DNA from: Megachile rotundata
Taxonomy: Eukaryota; Arthropoda; Insecta; Hymenoptera; Megachilidae
Direction of reading: 5' to 3'
DNA: 64,000 nucleotides
Assembly (NCBI RefSeq): GCF_050947335.1
Contig: NW_027473350.1
Span: 868,001 to 932,000, forward strand
The translations under genes were made by a program, and so were the position numbers. The notes beneath the pieces were generated by a model, which searched no databases, had not been told where the DNA came from, and saw nothing but the letters and a program-made list of their open reading frames with translations. Below are positions 48,142 through 61,510 of this stretch, one piece after another; position 1 is the first letter of the stretch, and every line of letters starts with the position of its first letter.

Positions 48142-51100
48142 TCATACAATCACAATCATACAATCACAATCATACTATCACAATCATACAATCACAATCA
48201 TACAATCACAATCATACAATCACAATCATACAATCACAATCATACAATCACAATCATACAATCACAATCATACAATCCCAATCATAAAATTACAATCTCC
48301 CAAATACAATCATACAATCACAATCATACAATCACAATCATACAATCACTGTCATACAATCACAGTCATACAATCACAGTCATACAATCACAATCATACA
48401 ATCACAATCATACTATCACAATCATACAATCACAATCATACAACCACAATCAGACAATCACAATCATACAATCACAATCATACAATCACAATCATACAAT
48501 CACAGTCATACAATCACAGTCATACAATCACAGTCATACTATCACAATCATACAATCACAATCATACAATCACAATCATACAATCATAATCATACAATCA
48601 CAATCATACAATCGCAATCATACAATCACAATATTACAATCACAATCATAGAATCACAATCATACAATCACAATCATACTATCGCAATCATACAATCACA
48701 ATCATACCATCACCATCATACAATCACAATCATACAATCATAATCATACAATTACAATCACACAATCACAATCATACAATCACAATTATACAATCACAAT
48801 CATACAATCGCAATCATACAATTACAATCTCCAAAATACAATATCCCAAATACAATCATACAATCAGAATCATACAATCACAACCATACAATCACAATCA
48901 TACAATCACAATCATACAATCACAATCGTACTATCGCAATCATACAATCACAATCATACCATCACCATCATACAATCACAATCATACAATCATAATCATA
49001 CAATTACAATCATACAATCACAATCGTACAATCACAATCATACAATCACAATCATACAATCACAATCATACAATCACAATCATACAATCGCAATCATACA
49101 ATTACAATCTCCAAAATACAATCTCCCAAATACAATCATACAATCAGAATCATACAAGCACAATCATACAATCACAATCATACTATCACAATCATGCAAT
49201 CATAATCATACAATCACAGTTATACAATCACAATCGTACAATCACAGTCATACAATCACAATCTTACAATCACAATCGTACTATCACAATCACACAATCA
49301 CAGTCATACAACCACAATCATACAATCACAACCATACAATCACAATCATACAATCACAATCATACAATCACAATCATACAATCGCAATCATACAATTACA
49401 CTCTCCAAAATACAATATCCCAAATACAATCATACAATCAGAATCATACAATCACAATCATACAATCACAATCATACAATCACAATCATACAATCGCAAT
49501 CATACAATTACAATCTCCAAAATACAATCTCCCAAATACAATCATACAATCAGAATCATACAATCACAATCATACAATCACAATCGTACTATCGCAATCA
49601 TACAATCACAATCATACCATCACCATCATACAATCACAATCATACGTTCACAATCAGACAATCACAATCATACCATCACCATCATACAATCACAATCATA
49701 CAATCATAATCATACAATTACAATCATACAATCACAATCATACAATCACAATCATACGTTCACAATCAGACAATCACAATCATACCATCACCATCATACA
49801 ATCACAATCATACAATCATAATCATACAATTACAATCACACAATCACAATCATACAATCACAATCATACAATCACAATCATACAATCACAATCATACAAT
49901 CACAATCATACAATCACAATCATACAATCGCAATCATACAATTACAATCTCCAAAATACAATATCCCAAATACAATCATACAATCAGAATCATACAATCA
50001 CAATCATACAATCACAATCATACAATCACAATCATACTATCACAATCATACAATCATAATCATACAATCACAATCATACAATCACAATCATACAATCACA
50101 GTCATACAATCACAATCTTACAATCACAATCATACTATCACAATCACACAATCACAATCATACCATCACAATCATACAATTACAATCATACAATCACAAT
50201 CATACAATCACAATCCTAAGATCACAATCATACAATCACAATCACACAATCACAATCATACAATCACAATCATACAATCACAATCATACAATCACAATCA
50301 TACAATCGCAAGCATACAATCACAATCATACAATCACAATCATACAATCACAATCATACAATCACAATCATACAATCACAATCATACTACCACAATCATA
50401 CAATCGCAAGCATACAATCACAATCATACAATCACAATCATACCATCGCAATCATACAATTACAATCTCCCAAATACAATCATACAATCACAATCATACA
50501 ATCACAATCATACAATCACAATCATACAATCACAATCATACAATCAAAATCATACAATCACAATCATACAATCAAAATCATACAATCACAATCATACAAT
50601 CACAATCATACAATCACAATCATACTACCACAATCATACAATCGCAAGCATACAATCACAATCATACAATCACAATCATACCATCGCAATCATACAATTA
50701 CAATCTCCCAAATACAATCATACAATCACAATCATACAATCACAATCATACAATCACAATCATACAATCGCAAGCATACAATCACAATCATACAATCACA
50801 ATCATACAATCACAATCATACAATCGCAATCATACAATTACAATCTCCCAAATACAATCATACAACCACAATCATACAATCACAATCATACAATCACAAT
50901 CATACTATCATAATCATACAATCACAATCATGCAATCACAATCATACAATCATAATCAGACAATGACAATCATACAATCACAATCATACAATCACAATCA
51001 TACAATCACAATCATAGAACCACAATCAGACAATCACAATCATACAATCGCAATCATACAATCGCAATCATACAATCACAATCATACAATCACAATCATA

Positions 51101-51950
51101 CAATCACAATCATACAATCACAATCATACAATCACAATCATACAATCACAATCATACAATCACAATCATACAATCACAATTATGCAATCACAATCATACA
51201 ATCATAATCATACAATGACAATCTTACAATCACAATCATACAATCACAATCATACAATCACAATCATACATTCACAATCAGACAATCACAATCATACCAT
51301 CACCATCATACAATCACAATCATACAATCATAATCATACAATTACAATCACACAATCACAATCATACAATCACAATCATACAATCACAATCATACAATCA
51401 CAATCATACAATCACAATCATACAATCGCAATCATACAAGAACAATCTCCAAAATACAATATCCCAAATACAATCATACAATCAGAATTATACAATCACA
51501 ATCATACAATCACAATCATACAATCACAATCATACTATCATAATCATACAATCATAATCATACAATCACAATCATACAATCACAATCATACAATCACAGT
51601 CATACAATCACAATCTTACAATCACAATCATACAATCACAATCATACAATCACAATCATACAATCGCAATCATACAATTACAATCTCCCAAATACAATCA
51701 TACAATCACAATCATACAATTACAATCATACAATCACAATCATAGAATCACAATCATACAATCACAATCATACAATCACAATCATACAGTCACAATCATA
51801 AAATCACAATGATACTATCACAATCATACCATCGCAATCATACAGTCAGAATCATACAATCACAATCATACAATCCCAATCATACAATCACAATCATACA
51901 ATCACAATCATACAATCACAATCATACAATCACAATCATACAGTCACTGT
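47878..51950 (+). repeat. Segment repeated from about 13.6-13.9 kb upstream, copy b
   Basis: This is the counterpart of 33,962-38,300, with offsets that change only by whole 14-bp units. The order of sub-blocks is preserved across the interval, including the ATACAGTCAG variant near 51,840. Private variants include ACAAGCACAATC near 49,155, a CAGTTATAC near 49,219 and ACACTCTCC near 49,398. Confidence 0.8.
49611..50160 (+). repeat. 0.55-kb block, left copy of a 2,394-bp-offset duplication
   Basis: The block contains two ATACGTTCACAATCAG strings 112 bp apart (8 units; 49,646 and 49,758), then the ACAATCTC, CAAAATACAATATC, CCAAATACAATCAT run. The same arrangement recurs at about 52,005-52,555 at an offset of 2,394 bp (171 units). 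The matching block in the 35-36 kb segment lacks the ATACGTTC pair, so this looks like a later rearrangement. Confidence 0.75.
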
Positions 51951-52004
51951 CATACAATCACAGTCATACAATCACAGTCATACAATCACAATCATACAAT
52001 CACA

Positions 52005-52555
52005 ATCATACCATCACCATCATACAATCACAATCATACGTTCACAATCAGACAATCACAATCATACCATCACCATCATACAATCACAATCATACAATCA
52101 TAATCATACAATTACAATCATACAATCACAATCATACAATCACAATCATACGTTCACAATCAGACAATCACAATCATACCATCACCATCATACAATCACA
52201 ATCATACAATCATAATCATACAATTACAATCACACAATCACAATCATACAATCACAATCATACAATCACAATCATACAATCACAATCATACAATCACAAT
52301 CATACAATCACAATCATACAATCGCAATCATACAATTACAATCTCCAAAATACAATATCCCAAATACAATCATACAATCAGAATCATACAATCACAATCA
52401 TACAATCACAATCATACAATCACAATCATACTATCACAATCATACAATCATAATCATACAATCACAATCATACAATCACAATCATACAATCACAGTCATA
52501 CAATCACAATCTTACAATCACAATCATACTATCACAATCACACAATCACAATCAT
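52005..52555 (+). repeat. 0.55-kb block, right copy of a 2,394-bp-offset duplication
   Basis: ATACGTTC strings at 52,040 and 52,152 repeat the 112-bp spacing seen at 49,646 and 49,758. The two copies part at their right edge: this one continues into ACAATCAGAATCAT, the left one into ACCATCACAATCAT. Confidence 0.75.
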
Positions 52556-54303
52556 ACAATCAGAATCATACAATCACAATCATACAATCGCAAGCATACA
52601 ATCACAGTCATACAATCACCATCATGCAATCACAATCATACAATCGCAATCATACAATTACAATCTCCCAAATACAATCATACAACCACAATCATACAAT
52701 CACAATCATACAATCACAATCATACTATCGCAATCATACAATGACAATCATGCAATCACAATCATACAATCATAATCAGACAATGACAATCATACAATCA
52801 CAATCATACAATCACAATCATACAATCACAATCATACAATCACAATCATAGAACCACAATCAGACAATCACAATCATACAATCAGAATCATACAATCACA
52901 ATCATACAATCACAATCATACTATCACAATCATACAATCACAATCATACAATCGCAAGCATACAATCACAATCATACAATCACAATCATACAATCACAAT
53001 CATACAATCGCAATCATACAATTACAATCTCCCAAATACAATCATACAACCACAATCATACAATCACAATCATACAATCACAATCATACTATCGCAATCA
53101 TACAATCACAATCATACCATCACAATCATACAATTACAATCATACAATCACAATCATACAATCACAATCCTAAGATCACAATCATACAATCACAATCACA
53201 CAATCACAATCATACAATCACAATCATACAATCACAATCATACAATCACAATCATACAATCGCAAGCATACAATCACAATCATACAATCACAATCACACA
53301 ATCACAATCATACAATCACAATCATACAATCACAATCATACTACCACAATCATACAATCGCAAGCATACAATCACAATCATACAATCACAATCATACCAT
53401 CGCAATCATACAATTACAATCTCCCAAATACAATCATACAATCACAATCATACAATCACAATCATACAATCACAATCATACAATCACAATCATACAATCA
53501 AAATCATACAATCACAATCATACAATCAAAATCATACAATCACAATCATACAATCACAATCATACAATCACAATCATACTACCACAATCATACAATCGCA
53601 AGCATACAATCACAATCATACAATCACAATCATACCATCGCAATCATACAATTACAATCTCCCAAATACAATCATACAATCACAATCATACAATCACAAT
53701 CATACAATCACAATCATACAATCGCAAGCATACAATCACAATCATACAATCACAATCATACAATCACAATCATACAATCGCAATCATACAATTACAATCT
53801 CCCAAATACAATCATACAACCACAATCATACAATCACAATCATACAATCACAATCATACTATCATAATCATACAATCACAATCATGCAATCACAATCATA
53901 CAATCATAATCAGACAATCACAGTCATACAATCACAATCTTACAATCACAATCATACTATCACAATCACACAATCACAATCATACAATCAGAATCATACA
54001 ATCACAATCATACAATCGCAAGCATACAATCACAATCATACAATCACAATCATACCATCGCAATCATACAATTACAATCTCCCAAATACAATCATACAAT
54101 CACAATCATACAATCACAATCATACAATCACAATCATACAATCGCAAGCATACAATCACAATCATACAATCACAATCATACAATCACAATCATACAATCG
54201 CAATCATACAATCACAATCACACAATCACAATCATACAATCACAATCATACAATTCCAATCATACAATTACAATCTCCCAAATACAATCATACAATCACA
54301 ATC

Positions 54304-54377
54304 AAACACTCACAATCATTGAATCACAATCATACAATCACAATCATACGATCACAATCATACAATTACTACTATAC
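54304..54377 (+). repeat. HOR landmark, copy 7
   Basis: The rare-variant cluster recurs 8,778 bp (627 units) after copy 6. The preceding ACAATTCCAATCAT unit and the following ACAAAAACAATCTT unit match copies 5 and 6. Confidence 0.88.
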
Positions 54378-55899
54378 AATCACAATCATACAAAAACAAT
54401 CTTACAATCACAATCATACAATCACAATCATACAATCACAATCATACAATCACAATAATACAATCACAATCATACAGTCACAATCATAAAATCACAATGA
54501 GACTATCACAATCATACCATCGCAATCATACTATCACAATCATACAATCACAATCATACAATCACAATCATACAATCATAATCATACAATCACAATCATA
54601 CAATCACAATCATACAACCACAATCAGACAATCACAATCATACAATCACAATCATACAATCACAATCATACAATCACAGTCATACAATCACAGTCATACA
54701 ATCACAATCATACTATCACAATCATACAATCACAATCATACAATCACAATCATACAATCATAATCATACAATCACAATCATACAATCACAATCATACAAT
54801 CACAATCATACAATCGCAATCATACAATTACAATCTCCCAAATACAATCATACAATCACAATCATACAATTACAATCATACAATCACAATCGTACAATCA
54901 CAATCATACAATCACAATCATACAATCACAATCATACAGTCACAATCATAAAATCACAATGATACTATCACAATCATACCATCGCAATCATACAGTCAGA
55001 ATCATACAATCACAATCATACAATCACAATCATACAATCACAATCATACAATCACAATCATACAATCACAATCATACAATCACAATCATACAATCACTGT
55101 CATACAATCACTGTCATACAATCACAGTCATACAATCACAATCATACAATCACAATCATACTATCACAATCATACAATCACAATCATACAACCACAATCA
55201 GACAATCACAATCATACAATCACAATCATACAATCACAATCATACAATCACAATCATACAATCACAATCATACAATCACAATCATACAATCGCAATCATA
55301 CAATTACAATCTCCCAAATACAATCATACAATCACAATCATACAATTACAATCATACAATCACAATCGTACAATCACAATCATACAATCACAATCATACA
55401 ATCACAATCATACAGTCACAATCATAAAATCACAATGATACTATCACAATCATACCATCGCAATCATACAGTCAGAATCATACAATCACAATCATACAAT
55501 CACAATCATACAATCACAATCATACAATCACAATCATACCATCACCATCATACAATCACAATCATACAATCATAATCATACAATTACAATCACACAATCA
55601 CAATCATACAATCACAATTATACAATCACAATCATACAATCGCAATCATACAATTACAATCTCCAAAATACAATATCCCAAATACAATCATACAATCAGA
55701 ATCATACAATCACAACCATACAATCACAATCATACAATCACAATCATACAAACACAATCATACTATCACAATCATACAGTCATAATCATACAATCACAAT
55801 CATACAATCACAATCATACAATCACAGTCATACAATCACAATCTTACAATCACAATCATACTATCACAATCACACAATCACAATCATACAATCACAATC

Positions 55900-56460
55900 A
55901 TACAATCAGAATCGTACAATCACAATCATACAATCACAATCTTCCAGTCACAATCATACAATCACAATCATACAATCACAATCATACAATCACAGTCATA
56001 CAATCACAATCATACTATCACAATCACACAATCACAATCATACAATCACAATCATACAATCAGAATCGTACAATCACAATCATACAATCACAATCTTCCA
56101 GTCACAATCATACAATCACAATCATACAATCACAATCATACAATCACAGTCATACAATCACAATCATACTATCACAATCATACAATCACAATCATGCAAT
56201 CACAATCATACAATCATAATCAGACAATGACAATCATACAATCACAATCATACAATCACAATCACACAATCACAATCATACAATCACAATCATACAATCA
56301 GAATCGTACAATCACAATCATACAATCACAATCTTCCAGTCACAATCATACAATCACAATCATACAATCACAATCATACAATCACAGTCATACAATCACA
56401 ATCATACTATCACAATCATACAATCACAATCATGCAATCACAATCATACAATCATAATCA
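55900..56460 (+). repeat. Cluster of CTTCCAGTC variants
   Basis: The rare unit ending CTTCCAGTC occurs at 55,941, 56,095 and 56,333, spaced 154 and 238 bp (11 and 17 units), each time after an ACAATCAGAATCGT unit. A fourth copy lies at 59,659. The cluster looks like a young local expansion of one variant pair, and I did not see it elsewhere in the window. Confidence 0.75.
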
Positions 56461-56999
56461 TACAATTACAATCATACAATCACAATCGTACAATCACAAT
56501 CATACAATCACAATCATACAATCACAATCATACAATCACAATCATACAATCGCAATCATACAATTACAATCTCCAAAATACAATCTCCCAAATACAATCA
56601 TACAATCAGAATCATACAATCACAATCATACAATCACAATCATACTATCACAATCATGCAATCATAATCATACAATCACAATCATACAATCACAATCATA
56701 CAATCACAATCATACAATCACAGTCATACAATCACAATCTTACAATCACAATCATACTATCACAATCACACAATCACAATCATACAATCACAATCATACA
56801 ATCAGAATCATACAATCACAATCATACAATCGCAAGCATACAATCACAGTCATACAATCACCATCATGCAATCACAATCATACAATCGCAATCATACAAT
56901 TACAATCTCCCAAATACAATCATACAACCACAATCATAGAATCACAATCATACAATCACAATCATACTATCACAATCATACAATCACAATCATGCAATC

Positions 57000-59300
57000 A
57001 CAATCATACAATCATAATCAGACAATGACAATCATACAATCACAATCATACAATCACAATCATACAATCACAATCATAGAACCACAATCAGACAATGACA
57101 ATCATACAATCACAATCATACAATCGCAATCATACAATTACAATCTCCCAAATACAATCATACAACCACAATCATACAATCACAATCATACAATCACAAT
57201 CATACTATCGCAATCATACAATCACAATCATACCATCACAATCATACAATTACAATCATACAATCACAATCATACAATCACAATCCCAAGATCACAATCA
57301 TACAATCACAATCACACAATCACAATCATACAATCACAATCATACAATCACAATCATACAATCGCAAGCATACATTCACAATCATACAATCACAATCATA
57401 CAATCACAATCATACAATCACAATCATACAATCACAATCATACTACCACAATCATACAATCGCAAGCATACAATCACAATCATACAATCACAATCATACC
57501 ATCGCAATCATACAATTACAATCTCCCAAATACAATCATACAATCACAATCATACAATCACAATCATACAATCACAATCATACAATCACAATCATACAAT
57601 CAAAATCATACAATCACAATCATACAATCACAATCGTGCAATCACTGTCATACAATCGCAATCATACAATCGCAATCATATAATCGCAATCATACAATCA
57701 CAATCATACAATCGCAAGCATACAATCACAATCATACAATCACAATCATACAATCGCAATCATACAATTACAATCTCCCAAATACAATCATACAATCACA
57801 ATCATACAATCACAATCGTACTATCACAATCATTCAATCACAATCATGCAATCACAATCATACAATCATAATCATACAATCACAATCATACAATCACAAT
57901 CATACAATCGCAATCATACAATCGCAATCATACAATCACAATCATACAATCACAATCATACAATCACAATCATACAATCACAATCATACAATCACAATCA
58001 AACAATCACAATCATACTACCGCAATCATACAATCACAATCATACCAGCACAATCATACAATTACAATCATACAATCACAATCATACAATCACTATCATA
58101 CAATCAAAATCATACAATCGCAATCATACTATCACAATCATACAATCAAAATCATACAATCACAATCATACAATCACAATCATACAATCACAATCATACT
58201 ATCACAATCATACAATCACAATCATGCAACCACAATCATACAAACATAATCAGACAATTACAATCATACAATCACAATCATACAATCACAATCATACAAT
58301 CACAATCATACAATCACAATCATACAATCCCAATCATACAATCACAATCATACAATCACAATCATAGAACCACAATCAGACAATCACAATCATACAATCA
58401 CAATCGTACAATCACAATCATACAATCACAGTCATACGATCAGAGTCATACAATCACAATCATACTATCACAATCATACAATCACAATCATACAATCACA
58501 ATCATACAATCGCAATCATACAATCACAATCACACAATCACAATCATACAATCGCAATCATGCAGTCACAATCATACAATCACAATCATACAGTCACAAT
58601 CATACTATCGCAATCATACGATCACAATCATACCATCACAATCATACAATCACAACCATACAATCAGAATCATACAATCACAATCATACAATCATAATCA
58701 TACAATCACAATCATACAATCGCAATCATACAATCACAATATTACAATCACAATCATACAACCACAATCGTACTATCGCAATCATACAATCACAATCATA
58801 CCATCACCATCATACAATCACAATCATACAATCATAATCATACAATTACAATCATACAATCACAATCATACAATCACAATCATACAATCACAATCATACA
58901 ATCACAATCATACAATCACAATCATACAATCACAATCATACAATCGCAATCATACAATTACAATCTCCAAAATACAATCTCCCAAATACAATCATACAAT
59001 CAGAATCATACAATCACAATCATACAATCACAATCATACAATCACAATCATACTATCACAATCATACAATCATAATCATACAATCACAATCATACAATCA
59101 CAATCGTACAATCACAGTCATACAATCACAATCTTACAATCACAATCATACTATCACAATCACACAATCACAATCATACAATCGCAATCATACAATCACA
59201 ATCATACAATCACAATCATACAATCACAATCATGCAATCGCAATCATACAATCATAATCATACAATGACAATCATACAATCACAATCATACAATCACAAT
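57000..59300 (+). repeat. Diverged 2.3-kb block, left copy
   Basis: This block recurs at 61,510-63,830. Offsets are 4,516 bp at 57,022, 4,530 bp at the ACATTCAC variant (57,361) and 4,572 bp at 59,234; each is a multiple of 14 plus the 8-bp insertion near 59.6 kb. Rare variants appear in the same order in both copies: CAATCGTGC, CATATAATCGC, ACTACCGC, ACCAGCAC and ATACGATCAGAGTC. By eye, variant units are denser here than in the 9-50 kb region. The longest open frame of the window (800 codons, 56,866-59,268) falls here, only because few units carry a stop-making change. Confidence 0.8.
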
Positions 59301-61510
59301 CATACAATCACAATTATACAATCACAATTATACAATCACAATCATACAATCGCAATCATACAATTACAATCTCCAAAATACAATATCCCAAATACAATCA
59401 TACAATCAGAATCATACAATCACAACCATACAATCACAATCATACAATCACAATCATACAATCACAATCATACTATCACAATCATACAATCATAATCATA
59501 CAATCACAATCATACAATCACAATCATACAATCACAGTCATACAATCACAATCTTACAATCACAATCATACTATCACAATCACACAATCACACAATCACA
59601 ATCATACAATCACAATCATACAATCAGAATCGTACAATCACAATCATACAATCATAATCTTCCAGTCACAATCATACAATCACAATCATACAATCATAAT
59701 CATACAATCACAATCATACAATCACAATCATACAATCGCAATCATACAATTACAATCTCCAAAATACAATACCCCAAATACAATCATACAATCAGAATCA
59801 TACAATCACAATCATACAATCACAATCATACAATCACAATCATACAATCACAATCATGCAATCACAATCATACAATCATAATCAGACAATGACAATCATA
59901 CAATCACAATCATAGAACCACAATCAGACAATCACAATCATACAATCACAATCATACAATCACAATCATACAATCACAGTCATACAATCACAGTCATACA
60001 ATCACTATCATACTATCACAATCATACAATCACAATCATACAATCGCAATCATACAATCGCAATCACACAATCACAATCATACAATCACAATCATACAAT
60101 CGCAAGAATACAATCACAATCATACAATCACCATCATACAATCACAATCATACAATCGCAATCATACAATTACAATCTCCCAAATACAATCATACAACCA
60201 CAATCATACAATCACAATCATTCAATCACAATCATACTATCACAATGATACAATCACAATCATGCAATCACAATCATACAATCATAATCAGACAATCACA
60301 ATCATACCATCACCATCATACAATCACAATCATACAATCAGAATCATACAATCACAATCATACAATCGCAAGCATACAATCACAATCACACAATCACAAT
60401 CATACAATCACAATCATACAATCGCAACCATACAATTACAATCTCCCAAATACAATCATACAACCACAATCATACAATCACAATCATACAATCACAATCA
60501 TACTATCACAATCATACAATCACAATCATGCAATCACAATCATAAAATCATAATCAGACAATGACAATCATACAATCACAATCATAGAACCACAATCAGA
60601 CAATCACAATCATACAATCACAATCATACAATCACAATCATACAATCACAATCATACAATCACAGTCATACAATCACAGTCATACAATCACTATCATACT
60701 ATCACAATCATACAATCACAATCATACTATCACAATCATACAATCACAATCATGCAATCACAATCGTACAATCATAATCAGACAATGACAATCATACAAT
60801 CACAATCATACAATCACAATCATACAATCACAATCATAGAACCACAATCAGACAATCACAATCATACAATCGCAATCATACAATCGCAATCATACAATCA
60901 CAATCATACAATCACAATCATACAATCGCAATCATACAATCACAATCATACAATCACATTCATACAATCACAATCATACAATCACAATCATACAATCACA
61001 ATCATGCAATCACAATCATACAATCATAATCATTCAATGACAATCTTACAATCACAATCATACAATCACAATCATACAATCACAATCATACATTCACAAT
61101 CAGACAATCACAATCATACAATCACCATCATACAATCACAATCATACAATCATAATCATACAATTACAATCACACAACCACAATCATACAATCACAATCA
61201 TACAATCACAATCATACAATCACAATCATACAATCACAATCATACAATCACAATCATACAATCACAATCATACAATCGCAATCATACAATTACAATCTCC
61301 AAAATACAATATCCCAAATACAATCATACAATCAGAATCATACAATCACAATCATACAATCACAATCATACAATCACAATCATACTATCATAATCATACA
61401 ATCATAATCATACAATCACAATCATACAATCACAATCATACAATCGCAATCATACAATCACAATCATACAATCACAAACATACAATCACAATCATACAAT
61501 CACAATCATG
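59300..61510 (+). repeat. Satellite segment between the two diverged 2.3-kb blocks
   Basis: This contains ACAATTATAC units near 59,320, the 8-bp phase insertion, the fourth CTTCCAGTC variant, and a block at about 60,540-61,390. That block resembles the right part of the 1.3-1.4 kb sub-block family (compare 15,850-16,430), but with private changes such as CATTCAATGAC near 61,031. I see no gene. Confidence 0.75.
59575..59606 (+). other. 8-bp phase-shifting insertion
   Basis: A CACACAATCACACAATC run adds one extra 8-bp half-unit (ACACAATC). Unit starts fall at 0 modulo 14 before it (57,022) and at 8 modulo 14 after it (59,886, 61,538, 63,176). Every offset spanning this point carries the extra 8 bp, which confirms it. 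It equals the longer half of the 6+8 unit. Confidence 0.9.

Larger units (their letters stand above)
43950..48440 (+). repeat. 4.49-kb tandem duplication, right copy
   Basis: This matches the left copy at 4,494 bp over most of its length: blocks at 40,234, 41,047, 42,208 and 43,384 recur at 44,728, 45,541, 46,702 and 47,878. It carries three extra 14-mers near its left end compared with the left copy, and one private ATGCAAGTAC change near 44,980. Beyond about 48,440 it continues into ACAACCACAATCAG, whereas the left copy turns into ACCATCGC. That places the left/right junction near 43,950. Confidence 0.9.
52555..56990 (+). repeat. Mosaic satellite segment
   Basis: This contains a 6.3-kb-type block at 52,624, the CCTAAGATC variant near 53,170, three ACTACCAC/ACAATCGCAAGC blocks, the seventh landmark and two ATACAGTCAG runs near 54,990 and 55,470. 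The 14-bp phase stays at 0 modulo 14 throughout. I see no gene or unique sequence. Confidence 0.75.

Noticed and set aside
56866..59268. An 800-codon open frame (and similar ones such as 61,508-63,829, 6,944-8,185 and 518-1,534) encoding an Asn/His/Ile/Thr/Gln/Ser-rich repeat protein, superficially like low-complexity proteins of Plasmodium or Dictyostelium.
   Set aside because: All three + frames are open and give the same rotated 14-residue peptide because the unit is 14 bp and stop-free. Starts and stops come only from random unit variants (ATGCAATC, CATAATC, CATAGAATC, CAATGAC). There is no frame-specific conservation, promoter, splice structure or non-repetitive domain.
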